Source: Leisingera daeponensis
GTDB taxonomy: Bacteria > Pseudomonadota > Alphaproteobacteria > Rhodobacterales > Rhodobacteraceae
NCBI RefSeq assembly: GCF_019801465.1
Contig: NZ_JAHVJA010000004.1
Location: forward strand, 186,001-250,000
Length of the DNA: 64,000 nucleotides
Direction: 5' to 3'
Shown: positions 7,666 to 16,823 of the stretch, in pieces
Layout of the letters: the number at the start of each line of letters is the position of its first letter
How positions within the stretch are numbered: the stretch's first letter is position 1
The notes under the pieces: generated by a model
Told to the model about the DNA's origin: nothing
The model's database searches: none
What the model saw: the letters and a program-made list of their open reading frames with translations, nothing else
Position numbers and translations under genes: made by a program

Positions 7666-10365
7666 TCAGGCGAGACTGCCGTGACAATGCTTGAACTTCT
7701 TGCCAGAGCCGCAGGGACACTTGTCGTTGCGCGAAGGATTTCCCCAGGTCGCCGGGTCATCTTCAACGAAACCCGGAGCCGCCTCTTCCGCTGGCGCTGT
7801 TTCACCTGCTGCCTGAGCTGCCATCTGCTGCATCACGGCTTGGCGGGCAGCCATTTCCATCAGCATCTGTTGCTGTTCTTCCTCAGTCATCGGGCGCACC
7901 CGGCTGAGCTGCTGCGAAACTTCTTCGCGCAAGGAGTCGAGCATGCTTTCAAACAGCTGGAAGCTCTCGTTCTTGTATTCGTTCAGCGGGTCGCGCTGCG
8001 CATATCCCCGGAAGCCGACAACTGAGCGCAAGTGCTCCAGCGTCAGCAGGTGTTCGCGCCATTTCTTGTCAATGGTCTGCAGCAGCACCTGTTTTTCGAT
8101 ATTGCGCATGTTTTCCGGACCAAAGGCTGCCGCCTTTTCCGCCATCAGCTTGTCCGAAGCCTCCACCAGGCGCTCGCGGATCTGCTCGTCGTCCACGCCC
8201 TCTTCCGCCGCCCATTCCGCAACCGGCACGTCGATCGACAGAAGTTCGCGAACCTGCTCCTGCAGACCTTCAGTGTCCCACTGGTCGGCATAAGTCTTCG
8301 GCGGCATGTGGGCGTCCAGCAGATCGTCGATCACCTCATGGCGCATGTCATCGGTGATCTCCGACAGGTCTTCCGCCGCCATGATTTCACGGCGCTGTTT
8401 GAAGATGACTTTGCGCTGGTCATTCATGACATCGTCGAACTTGAGGACGTTCTTTCGCATGTCGAAGTTGCGGCCTTCGACCTTGGCCTGGGCGCGTTCC
8501 AGCGATTTATTCACCCAGGGGTGAATGATCGCCTCGCCCTCTTTCATGCCCAGCGACGACAGCAGCTTGTCCAGCCTCTCGGAGCCGAAGATACGCATCA
8601 GGTCGTCTTCGAGACTCAGGTAGAAGCGGGTGCGGCCCGGGTCGCCCTGACGGCCGGAGCGGCCGCGCAGCTGGTTGTCGATGCGGCGGCTTTCATGGCG
8701 TTCCGACGCCATCACGAACAGCCCGCCGGCATCCAGAACCTTCTGCTTCTCTTCGGCGTGCTTGGCTTCCTCGGCCGCGCGCAGGTCTGCCGGATCGGCC
8801 TCCGGGTTGGCGGCAAGCGCCTCCAGCACCTTCATCTCGACGTTGCCGCCAAGCTGAATGTCGGTGCCGCGGCCGGCCATATTGGTGGCAATGGTCACTG
8901 CGCCAAAGCGGCCGGCATCGGCCACGATCTGTGCCTCCTGCTCGTGGTGGCGGGCGTTCAGCACGTTGTGCTCGATGCCTTCCTGCTGCAGCATTTGGCT
9001 CAGCAGTTCGGATTTCTCGATCGAGGTTGTGCCCAAAAGAACCGGCTGGCCCTTTTCGTGAGCTTTCTTGGCTTCCTTGATCATAGCCTCGTATTTTTCA
9101 CGGGCAGTGCGGTAGACCTGATCGTCCTCGTCAACCCGCGCGATCGGCCGGTTGGTCGGCACCTCAACCACGCCCAAGCCATAAATCTCCGCGAATTCCT
9201 CAGCTTCGGTCATAGCTGTGCCAGTCATGCCGGAAAGCTTGTCATAGAGACGGAAGTAATTCTGGAATGTTACAGACGCCAGTGTGGTGTTCTCAGGTTG
9301 AATCTGCACCTCTTCCTTGGCCTCGATGGCCTGGTGGAGACCTTCGGAGAGACGGCGGCCGGGCATCATCCGGCCGGTGAATTCGTCGATCAGGACCACC
9401 TGACCGTCTCGGACGATATAGTCCTTGTCTTTTTGGAACAGCTTGTGGGCACGCAGTGCCTGGTTCACGTGGTGGACAACAGTGGTGCTTTCAGGATCAT
9501 AGAGCGACGCCTCTGCATCCAGCAGGCCGTGCTCGCGCAGGATCTGTTCCAGATATTCGTTGCCATCCTCTGTGAAGGTCACACCGCGGGTCTTCTCATC
9601 GATCTCATAGTGATCTTCGGCCAGCAGCGGGATCACCTTGTCGATGGTGGAATAAAGTTCAGAACGGTCTTCCGCCGGGCCGGAAATGATCAGCGGTGTG
9701 CGGGCCTCGTCGATCAGGATGGAGTCCACCTCGTCAACGATGGCGAAGTTGTGCTGCTTCTGAAACACCTGGTCCAGCGACGGCTTCATGTTGTCGCGCA
9801 GGTAGTCAAAGCCCAGCTCGTTGTTGGTGGCATAGGTGACGTCGCTTTTGTAGGCGGCCATCTTCTCGGCATCGCCCTGGCCCGACCAAATCACTCCGGT
9901 GGTCATGCCCAGCTGGGCAAACACCTTGCCCATCCATTCGCTGTCGCGCTTGGCCAAGTATTCGTTGACGGTGACCACATGCACGCCCTTGCCGGTCAGC
10001 GCGTTCAGATAGGCCGGGAAGGTCGCCACAAGGGTTTTGCCCTCGCCGGTTTTCATCTCGGAGATGTTGCCCTGATGCAGGAACACGCCGCCCATCAACT
10101 GGGTGTCAAAGGCGCGCAGGCCCAGGGCCCGCTTGGCCGCTTCGCGCACGTTGGCAAAAGCCTCCGGCAGCAGCGCATCCAGGCTTTCACCACCCAAGGC
10201 CCGTTGGCGAAGCACTTCGGTCTTTTCGATCAGCCCGTTGTCACTGAGCTTCGCGAACTCATCCTCCAGCCCGTTGATCTGTGCAATCAGCGGCCGTGTC
10301 GCCTTGATTTTGCGGTCGTTCGGCGTGCCGAAAACCTTTTTGGCGAGTGTTCCGAAACCTAGCAT
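7666..10365 (-). CDS. secA: Protein translocase ATPase SecA
   Basis: Motor ATPase of the Sec pathway, driving unfolded preproteins through SecYEG. It has 899 residues from the ATG at 10365 (GGAGA 4 bases upstream), giving the standard N-terminus [20 protein letters not shown]; an in-frame upstream start at 10428 adds residues not typical of SecA. Visible motifs are the Walker A region [20 protein letters not shown], the DEVD-type Walker B in [16 protein letters not shown], the [16 protein letters not shown] motif, [13 protein letters not shown] and the C-terminal zinc-binding tail [14 protein letters not shown], which contacts SecB and phospholipid in homologs. A good promoter is predicted 110 bases upstream. 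Confidence 0.98.
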   Translation of the reverse strand: MLGFGTLAKKVFGTPNDRKIKATRPLIAQINGLEDEFAKLSDNGLIEKTEVLRQRALGGESLDALLPEAFANVREAAKRALGLRAFDTQLMGGVFLHQGNISEMKTGEGKTLVATFPAYLNALTGKGVHVVTVNEYLAKRDSEWMGKVFAQLGMTTGVIWSGQGDAEKMAAYKSDVTYATNNELGFDYLRDNMKPSLDQVFQKQHNFAIVDEVDSILIDEARTPLIISGPAEDRSELYSTIDKVIPLLAEDHYEIDEKTRGVTFTEDGNEYLEQILREHGLLDAEASLYDPESTTVVHHVNQALRAHKLFQKDKDYIVRDGQVVLIDEFTGRMMPGRRLSEGLHQAIEAKEEVQIQPENTTLASVTFQNYFRLYDKLSGMTGTAMTEAEEFAEIYGLGVVEVPTNRPIARVDEDDQVYRTAREKYEAMIKEAKKAHEKGQPVLLGTTSIEKSELLSQMLQQEGIEHNVLNARHHEQEAQIVADAGRFGAVTIATNMAGRGTDIQLGGNVEMKVLEALAANPEADPADLRAAEEAKHAEEKQKVLDAGGLFVMASERHESRRIDNQLRGRSGRQGDPGRTRFYLSLEDDLMRIFGSERLDKLLSSLGMKEGEAIIHPWVNKSLERAQAKVEGRNFDMRKNVLKFDDVMNDQRKVIFKQRREIMAAEDLSEITDDMRHEVIDDLLDAHMPPKTYADQWDTEGLQEQVRELLSIDVPVAEWAAEEGVDDEQIRERLVEASDKLMAEKAAAFGPENMRNIEKQVLLQTIDKKWREHLLTLEHLRSVVGFRGYAQRDPLNEYKNESFQLFESMLDSLREEVSQQLSRVRPMTEEEQQQMLMEMAARQAVMQQMAAQAAGETAPAEEAAPGFVEDDPATWGNPSRNDKCPCGSGKKFKHCHGSLA

Positions 10366-10474
10366 ATCTTCTCCAGCGATCCTATGTCCGGCCTTTGCAT
10401 CGGGCAGGCTTGCCCGCCGTCTCCGCAACCCATAAACAAAGGTGGAAAGACGGACCTGCCAATGGCCTCAAGGC

Positions 10475-10503
10475 GATGTAAGCGGCAGGGTATAGAGTGT
10501 CAA
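10475..10503 (-). promoter_or_regulatory. secA: Predicted secA promoter
   Basis: On the minus strand a perfect -35 hexamer TTGACA (10503-10498) is followed after 17 bases by TACATC (10480-10475) as -10 box. The predicted transcription start lies about 100 bases upstream of the secA start codon. The element sits in the 177-base gap between secA and the divergent parvulin gene. Confidence 0.5.
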
Positions 10504-10542
10504 CGGCAGGCCCCTTCACGGCCAAGGAATAGGAAGGTTTCA

Positions 10543-11394
10543 ATGCGTAAAGGTCTCACATTTCTGCGCGGTATGGCGGTCGCTGCCTGTGCCTCGCTGC
10601 CGCTGACCGCCGCAGCAGCACCGCACGCCAACACGGTGGTTGCTTCGGTCAATGGCGAAGAGATCACTATCGGCCACATGGTCATGGCGCGCGAAAACCT
10701 GCCGGACCAGTACAAGCAGCTGCCGGATGAAGTGCTGTACAACGCCATCCTGGACCAGCTGATCCAACAAACCGCGCTGAAGCAGCAATTGCATGGTGAA
10801 GTGCCGCGCTATGTCGAGCTCTCTGTTGAAAACGAAGAACGCGCCATGCTGGCTGCGGATGTGATCGATACAGTCATGGACGAGGCCAGCAGCGAGGGCA
10901 AACTGCGTGCCGCCTATGATGATAAGTACTCCACCGGCGAAGGCGGCGATGAGTTTCACGCCGCGCACATCCTGGTGGAAAGCGAGGAGGACGCACTCGA
11001 GGTCAAGGCAGAACTGGATGCCGGCGCCGATTTTGCTACGCTGGCAAAAGAACGCTCCACCGGTCCCTCCGGCCCAAATGGCGGTGATCTCGGATGGTTC
11101 ACCACCGGACGCATGGTCCCGGAATTTGAGCAGGCGGTCTTGAAACTGCGTTCGGGTGAAGTGTCTGGGCCGGTTCAGACTCAGTTCGGTTGGCACATCA
11201 TTCTTCTGAATGAGCGCCGCAAAACCGAAGCGCCCGAGTTTGAAGAAGTGCGTGCTGAACTGGCTGATGAACTGCGCAAAAATGCTATCGAACAGCGGGT
11301 GGACGAACTGACCGCCGCCGCAGAAATCCAACGGCCTGAGATTGAAGATCTGGATCCGGCCATTCTTAAAGACATCAGCCTGGTAAGGAACTGA
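10543..11394 (+). CDS. Peptidylprolyl isomerase, parvulin (PpiC/SurA) type, exported
   Basis: Periplasmic folding helper of 283 residues. The chosen ATG at 10543 follows an AGGAAGG ribosome-binding site and gives a standard signal peptide (MRKGLTFLRGMAVAACASLP, cleavage after TAAAA). An upstream in-frame start at 10384 lies in the divergent promoter region. After an N-terminal helical chaperone-like part, the parvulin domain spans about residues 140-230: FHAAHILVESEEDA, GGDLGWFTTGRMVPEFEQAV and the closing FGWHIILLNERR. It lies 2 bases upstream of argJ and is likely the first gene of an operon with argJ and mutT, opposite secA. The isomerase thus sits next to the export motor whose products it would help fold. 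Confidence 0.92.
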   Translation: MRKGLTFLRGMAVAACASLPLTAAAAPHANTVVASVNGEEITIGHMVMARENLPDQYKQLPDEVLYNAILDQLIQQTALKQQLHGEVPRYVELSVENEERAMLAADVIDTVMDEASSEGKLRAAYDDKYSTGEGGDEFHAAHILVESEEDALEVKAELDAGADFATLAKERSTGPSGPNGGDLGWFTTGRMVPEFEQAVLKLRSGEVSGPVQTQFGWHIILLNERRKTEAPEFEEVRAELADELRKNAIEQRVDELTAAAEIQRPEIEDLDPAILKDISLVRN

Positions 11395-11396
11395 TC

Positions 11397-12623
11397 ATGG
11401 CGAAATCCCTGCCCGTCTCACCGCTGGCACCTGCCAGCTTTCCCGATCTGCCGGTCATCAAGGGCGTGCGCTTTGCCTCCGCCGCTGCCGGGGTGAAATA
11501 TCAGGGCCGCACCGACGTGATGCTGGCGGTGATGGATCCGGGCACCTCGGTCGCCGGGGTATTCACCCGCTCCAAGACCCGCTCTGCCCCGGTTCTGGAT
11601 TGCCAAGCCAAACTTGGCGGCGCTGCGGATGCCGGTGCGGCCATCCTGGTGAACTCGGGCAATTCCAATGCTTTCACCGGCCACTACGGGCAGACCTCGG
11701 TGGCGGAGATCACTTCCGCGGTTGCGGAGGCCTCGGGCATCCCGGCGGAGCGTGTCTTTACCGCCTCGACCGGTGTGATCGGGGAGCCGCTGCCGCATGA
11801 CCGGATTGTCGCGAAGATCAGCGAGCTGAACGATGCGCTGGACGAGACTGCGCTGGAAGGCGCTGCCAAGGCGATCATGACCACTGACACCTTCGCCAAA
11901 GGTGCCAGCGCAATGGTCGGGATTGAAGGTAAGACCGTCAAGATCGCCGGCATTGCCAAAGGCTCTGGTATGATCGCGCCGGACATGGCGACGATGCTGG
12001 TCTATATCTTCACCGATGCGAAGGTGGAGCAGGCGGCCCTGCAGGCGCAATTGGCGGAGATCTGCGACCGCACCTTCAACTGCATCACCGTGGACAGCGA
12101 CACCTCGACCTCCGACAGCCTGATGCTGTGCGCAACCGGCGCCTCGGGCGTGGATGCCACCGGCAACGCGGAATTTGCGGCGGGGCTGGAGCGGGTCATG
12201 CTGGACCTGTCGCACCAGGTGGTGCGCGACGGTGAAGGCGCAACCAAGTTCGTGGAAATCCAGGTCACCGGTGCGGCTTCGGACGCGGATGCCAAGGTGC
12301 ATGGCCTGGCGATTGCCAACTCGCCGCTGGTGAAGACCGCCATTGCCGGCGAGGACCCGAACTGGGGCCGTGTGGTGATGGCTATCGGCAAGTCCGGCGC
12401 CGCAGCGGACCGGGACCTGCTGTCTATCTCCTTTGGCGATGTGCTGGTGGCGGAAAAGGGCTGGGTCTCGCCGGACTACAAGGAAGAGCTGGGCGCGACA
12501 GAGATGAAGAAGCAAGAGATCACCATCAAGGTGGATCTGGGTCTCGGCAGCGGTCAGGCCACCGTCTGGACCTGCGACTTGACCCACCAGTACATCTCTA
12601 TCAATGCGGACTACCGGTCATGA
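11397..12623 (+). CDS. argJ: Bifunctional glutamate N-acetyltransferase/amino-acid N-acetyltransferase ArgJ
   Basis: Arginine biosynthesis enzyme that transfers the acetyl group of N-acetylornithine to glutamate, and in bifunctional forms also makes N-acetylglutamate from acetyl-CoA. It has 408 residues. The autoproteolytic site KGSGMIAPDMATML is intact, with Thr199 as the nucleophile that becomes the N-terminus of the beta chain. Other conserved parts are VNSGNSNAFTG near residue 85, the TDTFAKGA region near residue 160 and the C-terminal end HQYISINADYRS. The gene starts 2 bases after the parvulin stop and overlaps mutT by ATGA. argG lies about 33 kb away in the same window. Confidence 0.97.
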   Translation: MAKSLPVSPLAPASFPDLPVIKGVRFASAAAGVKYQGRTDVMLAVMDPGTSVAGVFTRSKTRSAPVLDCQAKLGGAADAGAAILVNSGNSNAFTGHYGQTSVAEITSAVAEASGIPAERVFTASTGVIGEPLPHDRIVAKISELNDALDETALEGAAKAIMTTDTFAKGASAMVGIEGKTVKIAGIAKGSGMIAPDMATMLVYIFTDAKVEQAALQAQLAEICDRTFNCITVDSDTSTSDSLMLCATGASGVDATGNAEFAAGLERVMLDLSHQVVRDGEGATKFVEIQVTGAASDADAKVHGLAIANSPLVKTAIAGEDPNWGRVVMAIGKSGAAADRDLLSISFGDVLVAEKGWVSPDYKEELGATEMKKQEITIKVDLGLGSGQATVWTCDLTHQYISINADYRS

Positions 12624-13018
12624 AAACTGTTCTGGTATCCGCAGTCTCTCTCATCGATGTGGACGGCCGGGTGCTGCTGGCGCAGCGTCCCGAGGGCAAG
12701 TCGATGGCGGGACTGTGGGAATTTCCCGGAGGCAAGATCGAGCCCGGTGAGTCTCCCGAGGCAGCGTTGATCCGCGAGTTGCACGAAGAACTGGGGATCG
12801 GCACCTGGGCCTCCTGCCTGGCGCCACTGACCTTTGCCAGCCATTCTTATGAGGACTTCCACCTGCTGATGCCTCTGTTTGCCTGCCGCAAATGGGAAGG
12901 CATCCCGCAGGCCAAGGAAGGACAGACCCTGAAATGGGTGCGGCCGCAGGACCTGCGCGACTATCCGATGCCGCCGGCAGACATTCCGCTGATCCCGATC
13001 CTGCGCGACTGGCTGTAA
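12620..13018 (+). CDS. mutT: MutT-type Nudix hydrolase (8-oxo-dGTP diphosphatase)
   Basis: Sanitises the nucleotide pool by hydrolysing oxidised dGTP to the monophosphate. The 132-residue length fits E. coli MutT. The Nudix box is complete, from GGKIEPGESPEAAL into IRELHEELGI (about residues 34-56), including the metal-binding REL-EE core. Upstream, LLAQRPEGKSMAGLWEFPGG is typical of MutT proper. The start overlaps the argJ stop codon (ATGA), so translation is coupled. A perfect 8-base hairpin follows the stop within 6 bases (13024-13047) but has no T run. Confidence 0.9.
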   Translation: MKTVLVSAVSLIDVDGRVLLAQRPEGKSMAGLWEFPGGKIEPGESPEAALIRELHEELGIGTWASCLAPLTFASHSYEDFHLLMPLFACRKWEGIPQAKEGQTLKWVRPQDLRDYPMPPADIPLIPILRDWL

Positions 13019-13023
13019 CGCGC

Positions 13024-13047
13024 GTGCCCCCGCTGCCCAGGGGGCAC
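13024..13047 (+). other. Hairpin just after mutT
   Basis: GTGCCCCC (13024-13031) pairs perfectly with GGGGGCAC (13040-13047) across an 8-base loop. No T run follows, so it is either a factor-dependent or weak terminator, or an mRNA 3'-end stabiliser. Confidence 0.45.
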
Positions 13048-13192
13048 CATTGATCCGTAGAATATTTCCGCTTCTTTTCCGAGTGTTTAACTGCAGCCTT
13101 CGGGTCCGGTAATATTTTGTTAATCAATCTGATCAAGCATCAGGATACAGACCAAACCACTAACCAGAATTGCAGATAGGCAGGAATTGACC

Positions 13193-13327
13193 ATGCTTAG
13201 AACAATTGCAGTAGGCAAGTTTTCCCTGGTCCAAGGCAGTTTCATACGGGCATTCTCTGACGGGAGCATAGAAGTGCGGGTTGGCACGAAAACATATCAC
13301 GGCCAACCGGTGACACCTGTCTCCTGA
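13193..13327 (+). CDS. Small protein, 44 residues, unknown function
   Basis: Short ORF starting MLRTIAVGKFSLVQGSFIRA and ending TYHGQPVTPVS. AGGAA lies 6-7 bases before the ATG, and an excellent intrinsic terminator begins 29 bases after the stop, so it has the layout of a complete mono-cistronic gene. The alternation of hydrophobic and polar residues, with paired short strands (SFIRAFSDGSIEVRVGTKTY), suggests a small all-beta fold. There is no signal peptide. It is too short for most gene callers. I have a general impression that Rhodobacteraceae carry similar small proteins but cannot verify it. Confidence 0.6.
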   Translation: MLRTIAVGKFSLVQGSFIRAFSDGSIEVRVGTKTYHGQPVTPVS

Positions 13328-13355
13328 ACCGCCACTCACGCACATCAGTCACCAG

Positions 13356-13388
13356 AAGGGCAGCCGCACTGGCTGCCCTTTTTCTTTT
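13356..13388 (+). terminator. Intrinsic terminator after the 44-residue ORF
   Basis: AAGGGCAGCC (13356-13365) pairs perfectly with GGCTGCCCTT (13371-13380) around a 5-base loop and is followed by TTTCTTTT. This is the clearest plus-strand terminator in the window. Confidence 0.92.
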
Positions 13389-13634
13389 GCGCCTGCAGCA
13401 GTAGACGCAGGCTCAGGGAAGAGAAGGCTAGAGTGGCCAGACCGGCATTCTGAAAAAGGAACCAGCTGTTTTCGGCGGCTATCTTCTTCTGTCCGCCTAA
13501 GCAAATTTGCGGTGCAGCAGCGGTGGCCCAGGACTAATGGGCCCTCTATTCCGGTAGAGCTCCGCGGGTACCGCTTCTCCGGCGTACTTTCACCTGCAAC
13601 TCCAGAGAAGACGGCTGACTATAGCCCCAGGCGC
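13389..13634. other. Non-coding stretch between two terminators
   Basis: No convincing gene is seen on either strand between the plus-strand terminator at 13356-13388 and the minus-strand infB terminator at 13635-13667. Two small hairpins are present: GCCTGC/GCAGGC near 13390-13415, and GGCCC (13527-13531) pairing with GGGCC (13540-13544). I do not recognise an RNA family. Confidence 0.4.
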
Positions 13635-13667
13635 AAAAAAGGCCCCGGCAGCAGCGCCAGGGCCTTT
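13635..13667 (-). terminator. Intrinsic terminator of the rimP-nusA-ylxR-infB operon
   Basis: On the minus strand AAAGGCCC and GGGCCTTT arms, extended by an inner GGC/GCC pairing with one mismatch, are followed by a run of T (six A on the plus strand, 13635-13640). It lies 24 bases after the infB stop codon. Confidence 0.88.
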
Positions 13668-13690
13668 CCTATTTTCGGATCACGGCCTGA

Positions 13691-16168
13691 TCAGTCGAGC
13701 GTTCGGGTCACTTCCTCGCGCTCGAAGATCTCGATAACATCATTCGGACGGATATCATCGTAATTTTCGAATGCCATACCGCATTCCTGACCGGACTGAA
13801 CCTCAGAGACTTCGTCCTTGAAGCGCTTCAAGGTCTTCAGCGTGCCTTCGTGGATCACCACGTTATCGCGCAGCAGGCGCACGCCGGCGGAGCGGCGGGC
13901 AACGCCTTCAGTGACCAAGCAGCCGGCAACCTTGCCAACGCCTGTGACCTTGAAGACTTCCTTGATCTGCGCGTAGCCGATGAAGTTTTCGCGAATCTCC
14001 GCCGACAGCAGACCAGAGGCTGCGGCCTTCACGTCGTCCACCAGATCGTAAATCACCGAGTAATAGCGGATCTCCACGCCCTTCTGGTTGGCGGTGTTGC
14101 GGGCCGAGGCATTGGCACGGACGTTAAAGCCCATGATCGGCGCACCGGAAGCTTCGGCAAGGCCAACGTCGGTCTCGGTGATCGCACCGACACCAGAGTG
14201 AAGCACGCGCACACGCACTTCATCGTTGCCAATCTTTTCCATCGCCTGAACGATGGCTTCGGCAGAGCCCTGAACGTCGGCCTTGACCAGGATTGGCAGC
14301 TCGGAGACGTTCTCGTCTTCTTTGGCCTTGGCCATCAGCTGTTCCAGAGTGGTCGCGGCACCAGCAGCGGCGCGCTTGTCCTTGGCGGCCTGCTCGCGGT
14401 AGGCGGCGATTTCACGCGCCTGCGCTTCGGTTTCTGTCACGTTCAGAACGTCACCTGCCTCCGGCGTGCCGTTGAGCCCCAAAACCTCGACCGGAACGGA
14501 TGGGCCGGCTTCCTGCACGCGTTCGCCCTTGTCGTTGATCAGCGCACGGACCTTGCCGTACTGCTCCCCCACAACAAAGATATCGCCCTGGCGCAGCGTG
14601 CCGTTCTGAACCAGAACAGTGGCAACGGGGCCGCGGCCCACATCCAGTTGCGCTTCAATCACGGCGCCCTGTGCGGCACGATCCGGGTTGGCCTTGAGTT
14701 CAAGGATTTCCGCTTGCAGCGCAATGGCTTCCAGCAGCTCATCCAGGCCCTGCCCAGTGACAGCCGAGACTTCCACATCCTGCACTTCACCGGACATCTG
14801 CTCCACGATCACTTCGTGCTGCAGCAGGTCGGTCCGGACCTTCATCGGATCAGCGGCCGGCTTGTCGATCTTGTTGATCGCCACAATCATCGGAACTTGC
14901 GCCGCCTTGGCGTGGTTGATGGCTTCGATGGTCTGCGGCATCACCGCATCATCCGCGGCCACAACCAGGACAACAATATCCGTCACCTGCGCACCGCGAG
15001 AGCGCATCGAGGTGAAGGCCGCGTGACCCGGAGTATCCAGGAAGCTCAGCACCGTGCCGCTTTCGGTGGTCACCTGATAGGCGCCGATATGCTGGGTGAT
15101 GCCGCCGGCTTCGCCTGCCACGACGCGGGCGTCGCGGATTGCATCCAGCAGCGAGGTCTTGCCGTGGTCGACGTGGCCCATGATGGTGATCACTGGCGGA
15201 CGCGGCTTCAGGTCTTCGTCCTTGTCCTCGACCTCCTTGATGACGTCCTCGACATCAGCATCGGAAACACGGGTCACCTTGTGGCCGAATTCCTCAATGA
15301 TCAGTTCCGCGGTATCGGCGTCGATCGACTGGTTCTGGGTGACCATCATGCCCATCTGCATGAGCGATTTCACCACGTCGGCTACGCGTTCCGCCATCCG
15401 GTTGGCCAGCTCGGAGACCACGATGGTTTCCGGCAGCTGCACGTCGCGCACGACCTTTTCCCGCTCAACTGAGCCTCCCATGGCCTTTTGACGCGCACGC
15501 TCCTGCTTGCGCTTCATCGCAGCCATCGAACGCTGGCGGTTGCCTTCACCGCCGGTTGCCTGGCCCAGGGTCAATTTGCCGGAGCGGCGGTTGTCGTCGC
15601 GGCCCTTGCCGCGCGACGGGCGCTGCTCGCGTTCACGCTCTGCTTTGCGCGGGGAAGCTGCAGGTGCGGGTTTGCTCGGGGCAGGACGCTCCGCCTTTGC
15701 CGCGGCAGGTGCCGGCGCGGCAGCGGCACGCTTGGCCTCTTCTTCCGCCTCAATGCGCTTACGCTCTTCCTCTTCGGCCTTTTGACGGGCCCGCTCTTCG
15801 GCTTCGCGCTGCTCGCGTTCTTTGGCTTCCTGTTCCGCCCGGCGGCGCTCACGCTCCTCTGCGCGCGCCTTCTCCTCGGCTTCGCGCTGCGCGGCTTCCT
15901 CTGCCTCGCGGGCCTTGGCGGCCTGCAGCGCCTTCAGGCGGCGCTCCATTTCTGCGTCACTGATGCCGGCAGGCCGGCGCGACCCGGATGTGGAGGGTGC
16001 AGCACCGCTGCCCCCCTTGGCCGCACCCGGCTTGGGAACCACAACGCGTTTGCGCTTGGTTTCCACCACGACATTCTTGGTCCGTCCATGGCTGAAACTC
16101 TGTTTCACGTTCCCCGGACGGGAACCCCCACGCAGACCCAGTGTCTTTTTGCCGTCACTATCGCTCAT
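13691..16168 (-). CDS. infB: Translation initiation factor IF-2
   Basis: GTPase that brings initiator tRNA to the small ribosomal subunit. It has 825 residues. A long charged N-terminal region (about 60-200) is rich in Ala, Glu, Arg and Lys and probably forms a coiled coil. The conserved IF2_N region follows, then the G domain with [14 protein letters not shown] (G1), [15 protein letters not shown] (G3) and [10 protein letters not shown] (G4) near residues 330-450. The C-terminal domains end KNYD-like as [19 protein letters not shown], as in other IF-2 proteins. It begins 8 bases after the upstream ylxR-type gene and closes the operon ahead of an intrinsic terminator. Confidence 0.98.
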   Translation of the reverse strand: MSDSDGKKTLGLRGGSRPGNVKQSFSHGRTKNVVVETKRKRVVVPKPGAAKGGSGAAPSTSGSRRPAGISDAEMERRLKALQAAKAREAEEAAQREAEEKARAEERERRRAEQEAKEREQREAEERARQKAEEEERKRIEAEEEAKRAAAAPAPAAAKAERPAPSKPAPAASPRKAEREREQRPSRGKGRDDNRRSGKLTLGQATGGEGNRQRSMAAMKRKQERARQKAMGGSVEREKVVRDVQLPETIVVSELANRMAERVADVVKSLMQMGMMVTQNQSIDADTAELIIEEFGHKVTRVSDADVEDVIKEVEDKDEDLKPRPPVITIMGHVDHGKTSLLDAIRDARVVAGEAGGITQHIGAYQVTTESGTVLSFLDTPGHAAFTSMRSRGAQVTDIVVLVVAADDAVMPQTIEAINHAKAAQVPMIVAINKIDKPAADPMKVRTDLLQHEVIVEQMSGEVQDVEVSAVTGQGLDELLEAIALQAEILELKANPDRAAQGAVIEAQLDVGRGPVATVLVQNGTLRQGDIFVVGEQYGKVRALINDKGERVQEAGPSVPVEVLGLNGTPEAGDVLNVTETEAQAREIAAYREQAAKDKRAAAGAATTLEQLMAKAKEDENVSELPILVKADVQGSAEAIVQAMEKIGNDEVRVRVLHSGVGAITETDVGLAEASGAPIMGFNVRANASARNTANQKGVEIRYYSVIYDLVDDVKAAASGLLSAEIRENFIGYAQIKEVFKVTGVGKVAGCLVTEGVARRSAGVRLLRDNVVIHEGTLKTLKRFKDEVSEVQSGQECGMAFENYDDIRPNDVIEIFEREEVTRTLD

Positions 16169-16176
16169 AAAGCTAC

Positions 16177-16797
16177 TTATCCTTCCGTGCGGCCGCTGCC
16201 GCCCACCATTTCGCGCAAACCTTGCAGTCGTTGCGCCTCATCTACAACACGTTTGCTGAGTCCGCCAGAGGCGAGGGCGGCATGGATCGCAGTTTGGCGC
16301 CCAAATGCCATTCCCAGCTCGTCCGCCGTGAGGCAGCCGATGAATTTACCCTTGTAGGGCGTGCTCAGCTTCGACTTACCGCGCCCCGACCCATCAGAAG
16401 CCTGGATCAGAACCCGCGCTTCTTCCTTGGCCAGCCAGTCTTTGACCCTCTCAAAGCCAGACACCGCATCGCCCGACTTGCGCGCCAAGCTGATCAATTC
16501 GATCAGCCGGCGGACGATCTGGCGCTCGACTTCCTGCACCAGTTCCTCCGGCACTTGGACCTGCGCCTTAAAGCCGCGGGCAAACAGCTTCTTCTTCACT
16601 GCTGTGCCCAAAGCCTCGCGGGTGGAAGCCACATAGACACCGCGGCCGGGCAGCTTGCCCATTACATCGGGCACAACCTGGCCCTCAGGCCCCATCACAA
16701 AACGGATGAGGCCCTGTTTGGGCTGGGTCTCGCCGGTTGCGATGCATTTGCGCTCGCTCTCGCCGGTCCGGTCTTTTGTGGCACCGCCGCGTGTCAT
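16177..16797 (-). CDS. RNA-binding protein, YlxR (DUF448) plus L7Ae-like domain
   Basis: The 206-residue protein has an N-terminal YlxR/DUF448 domain (about 10-95) with the motif [20 protein letters not shown] and [10 protein letters not shown], which forms a positively charged RNA-binding cleft in solved homologs. A second part (about 100-190) resembles the ribosomal L7Ae/L30e fold ([20 protein letters not shown] and [10 protein letters not shown]). This two-domain form between nusA and infB is standard in alphaproteobacteria. Its exact role is uncertain; YlxR has been linked to RNase P and transcription in Firmicutes. GGAGA precedes the start. Confidence 0.92.
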   Translation of the reverse strand: MTRGGATKDRTGESERKCIATGETQPKQGLIRFVMGPEGQVVPDVMGKLPGRGVYVASTREALGTAVKKKLFARGFKAQVQVPEELVQEVERQIVRRLIELISLARKSGDAVSGFERVKDWLAKEEARVLIQASDGSGRGKSKLSTPYKGKFIGCLTADELGMAFGRQTAIHAALASGGLSKRVVDEAQRLQGLREMVGGSGRTEG

Positions 16798-16823
16798 TCA
16801 GTTCTCCTCTGCAAGTCCTGAAA

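Noticed and set aside
8032-10362. 776-codon open frame on the plus strand opposite secA
   Set aside because: It is the mirror of secA; high GC gives long antisense frames. Its translation is rich in His, Leu, Val and Gln without domain character and lacks a ribosome-binding site.
13850-15472. 540-codon open frame opposite infB
   Set aside because: Antisense shadow with the same His/Asp-rich composition as the others.
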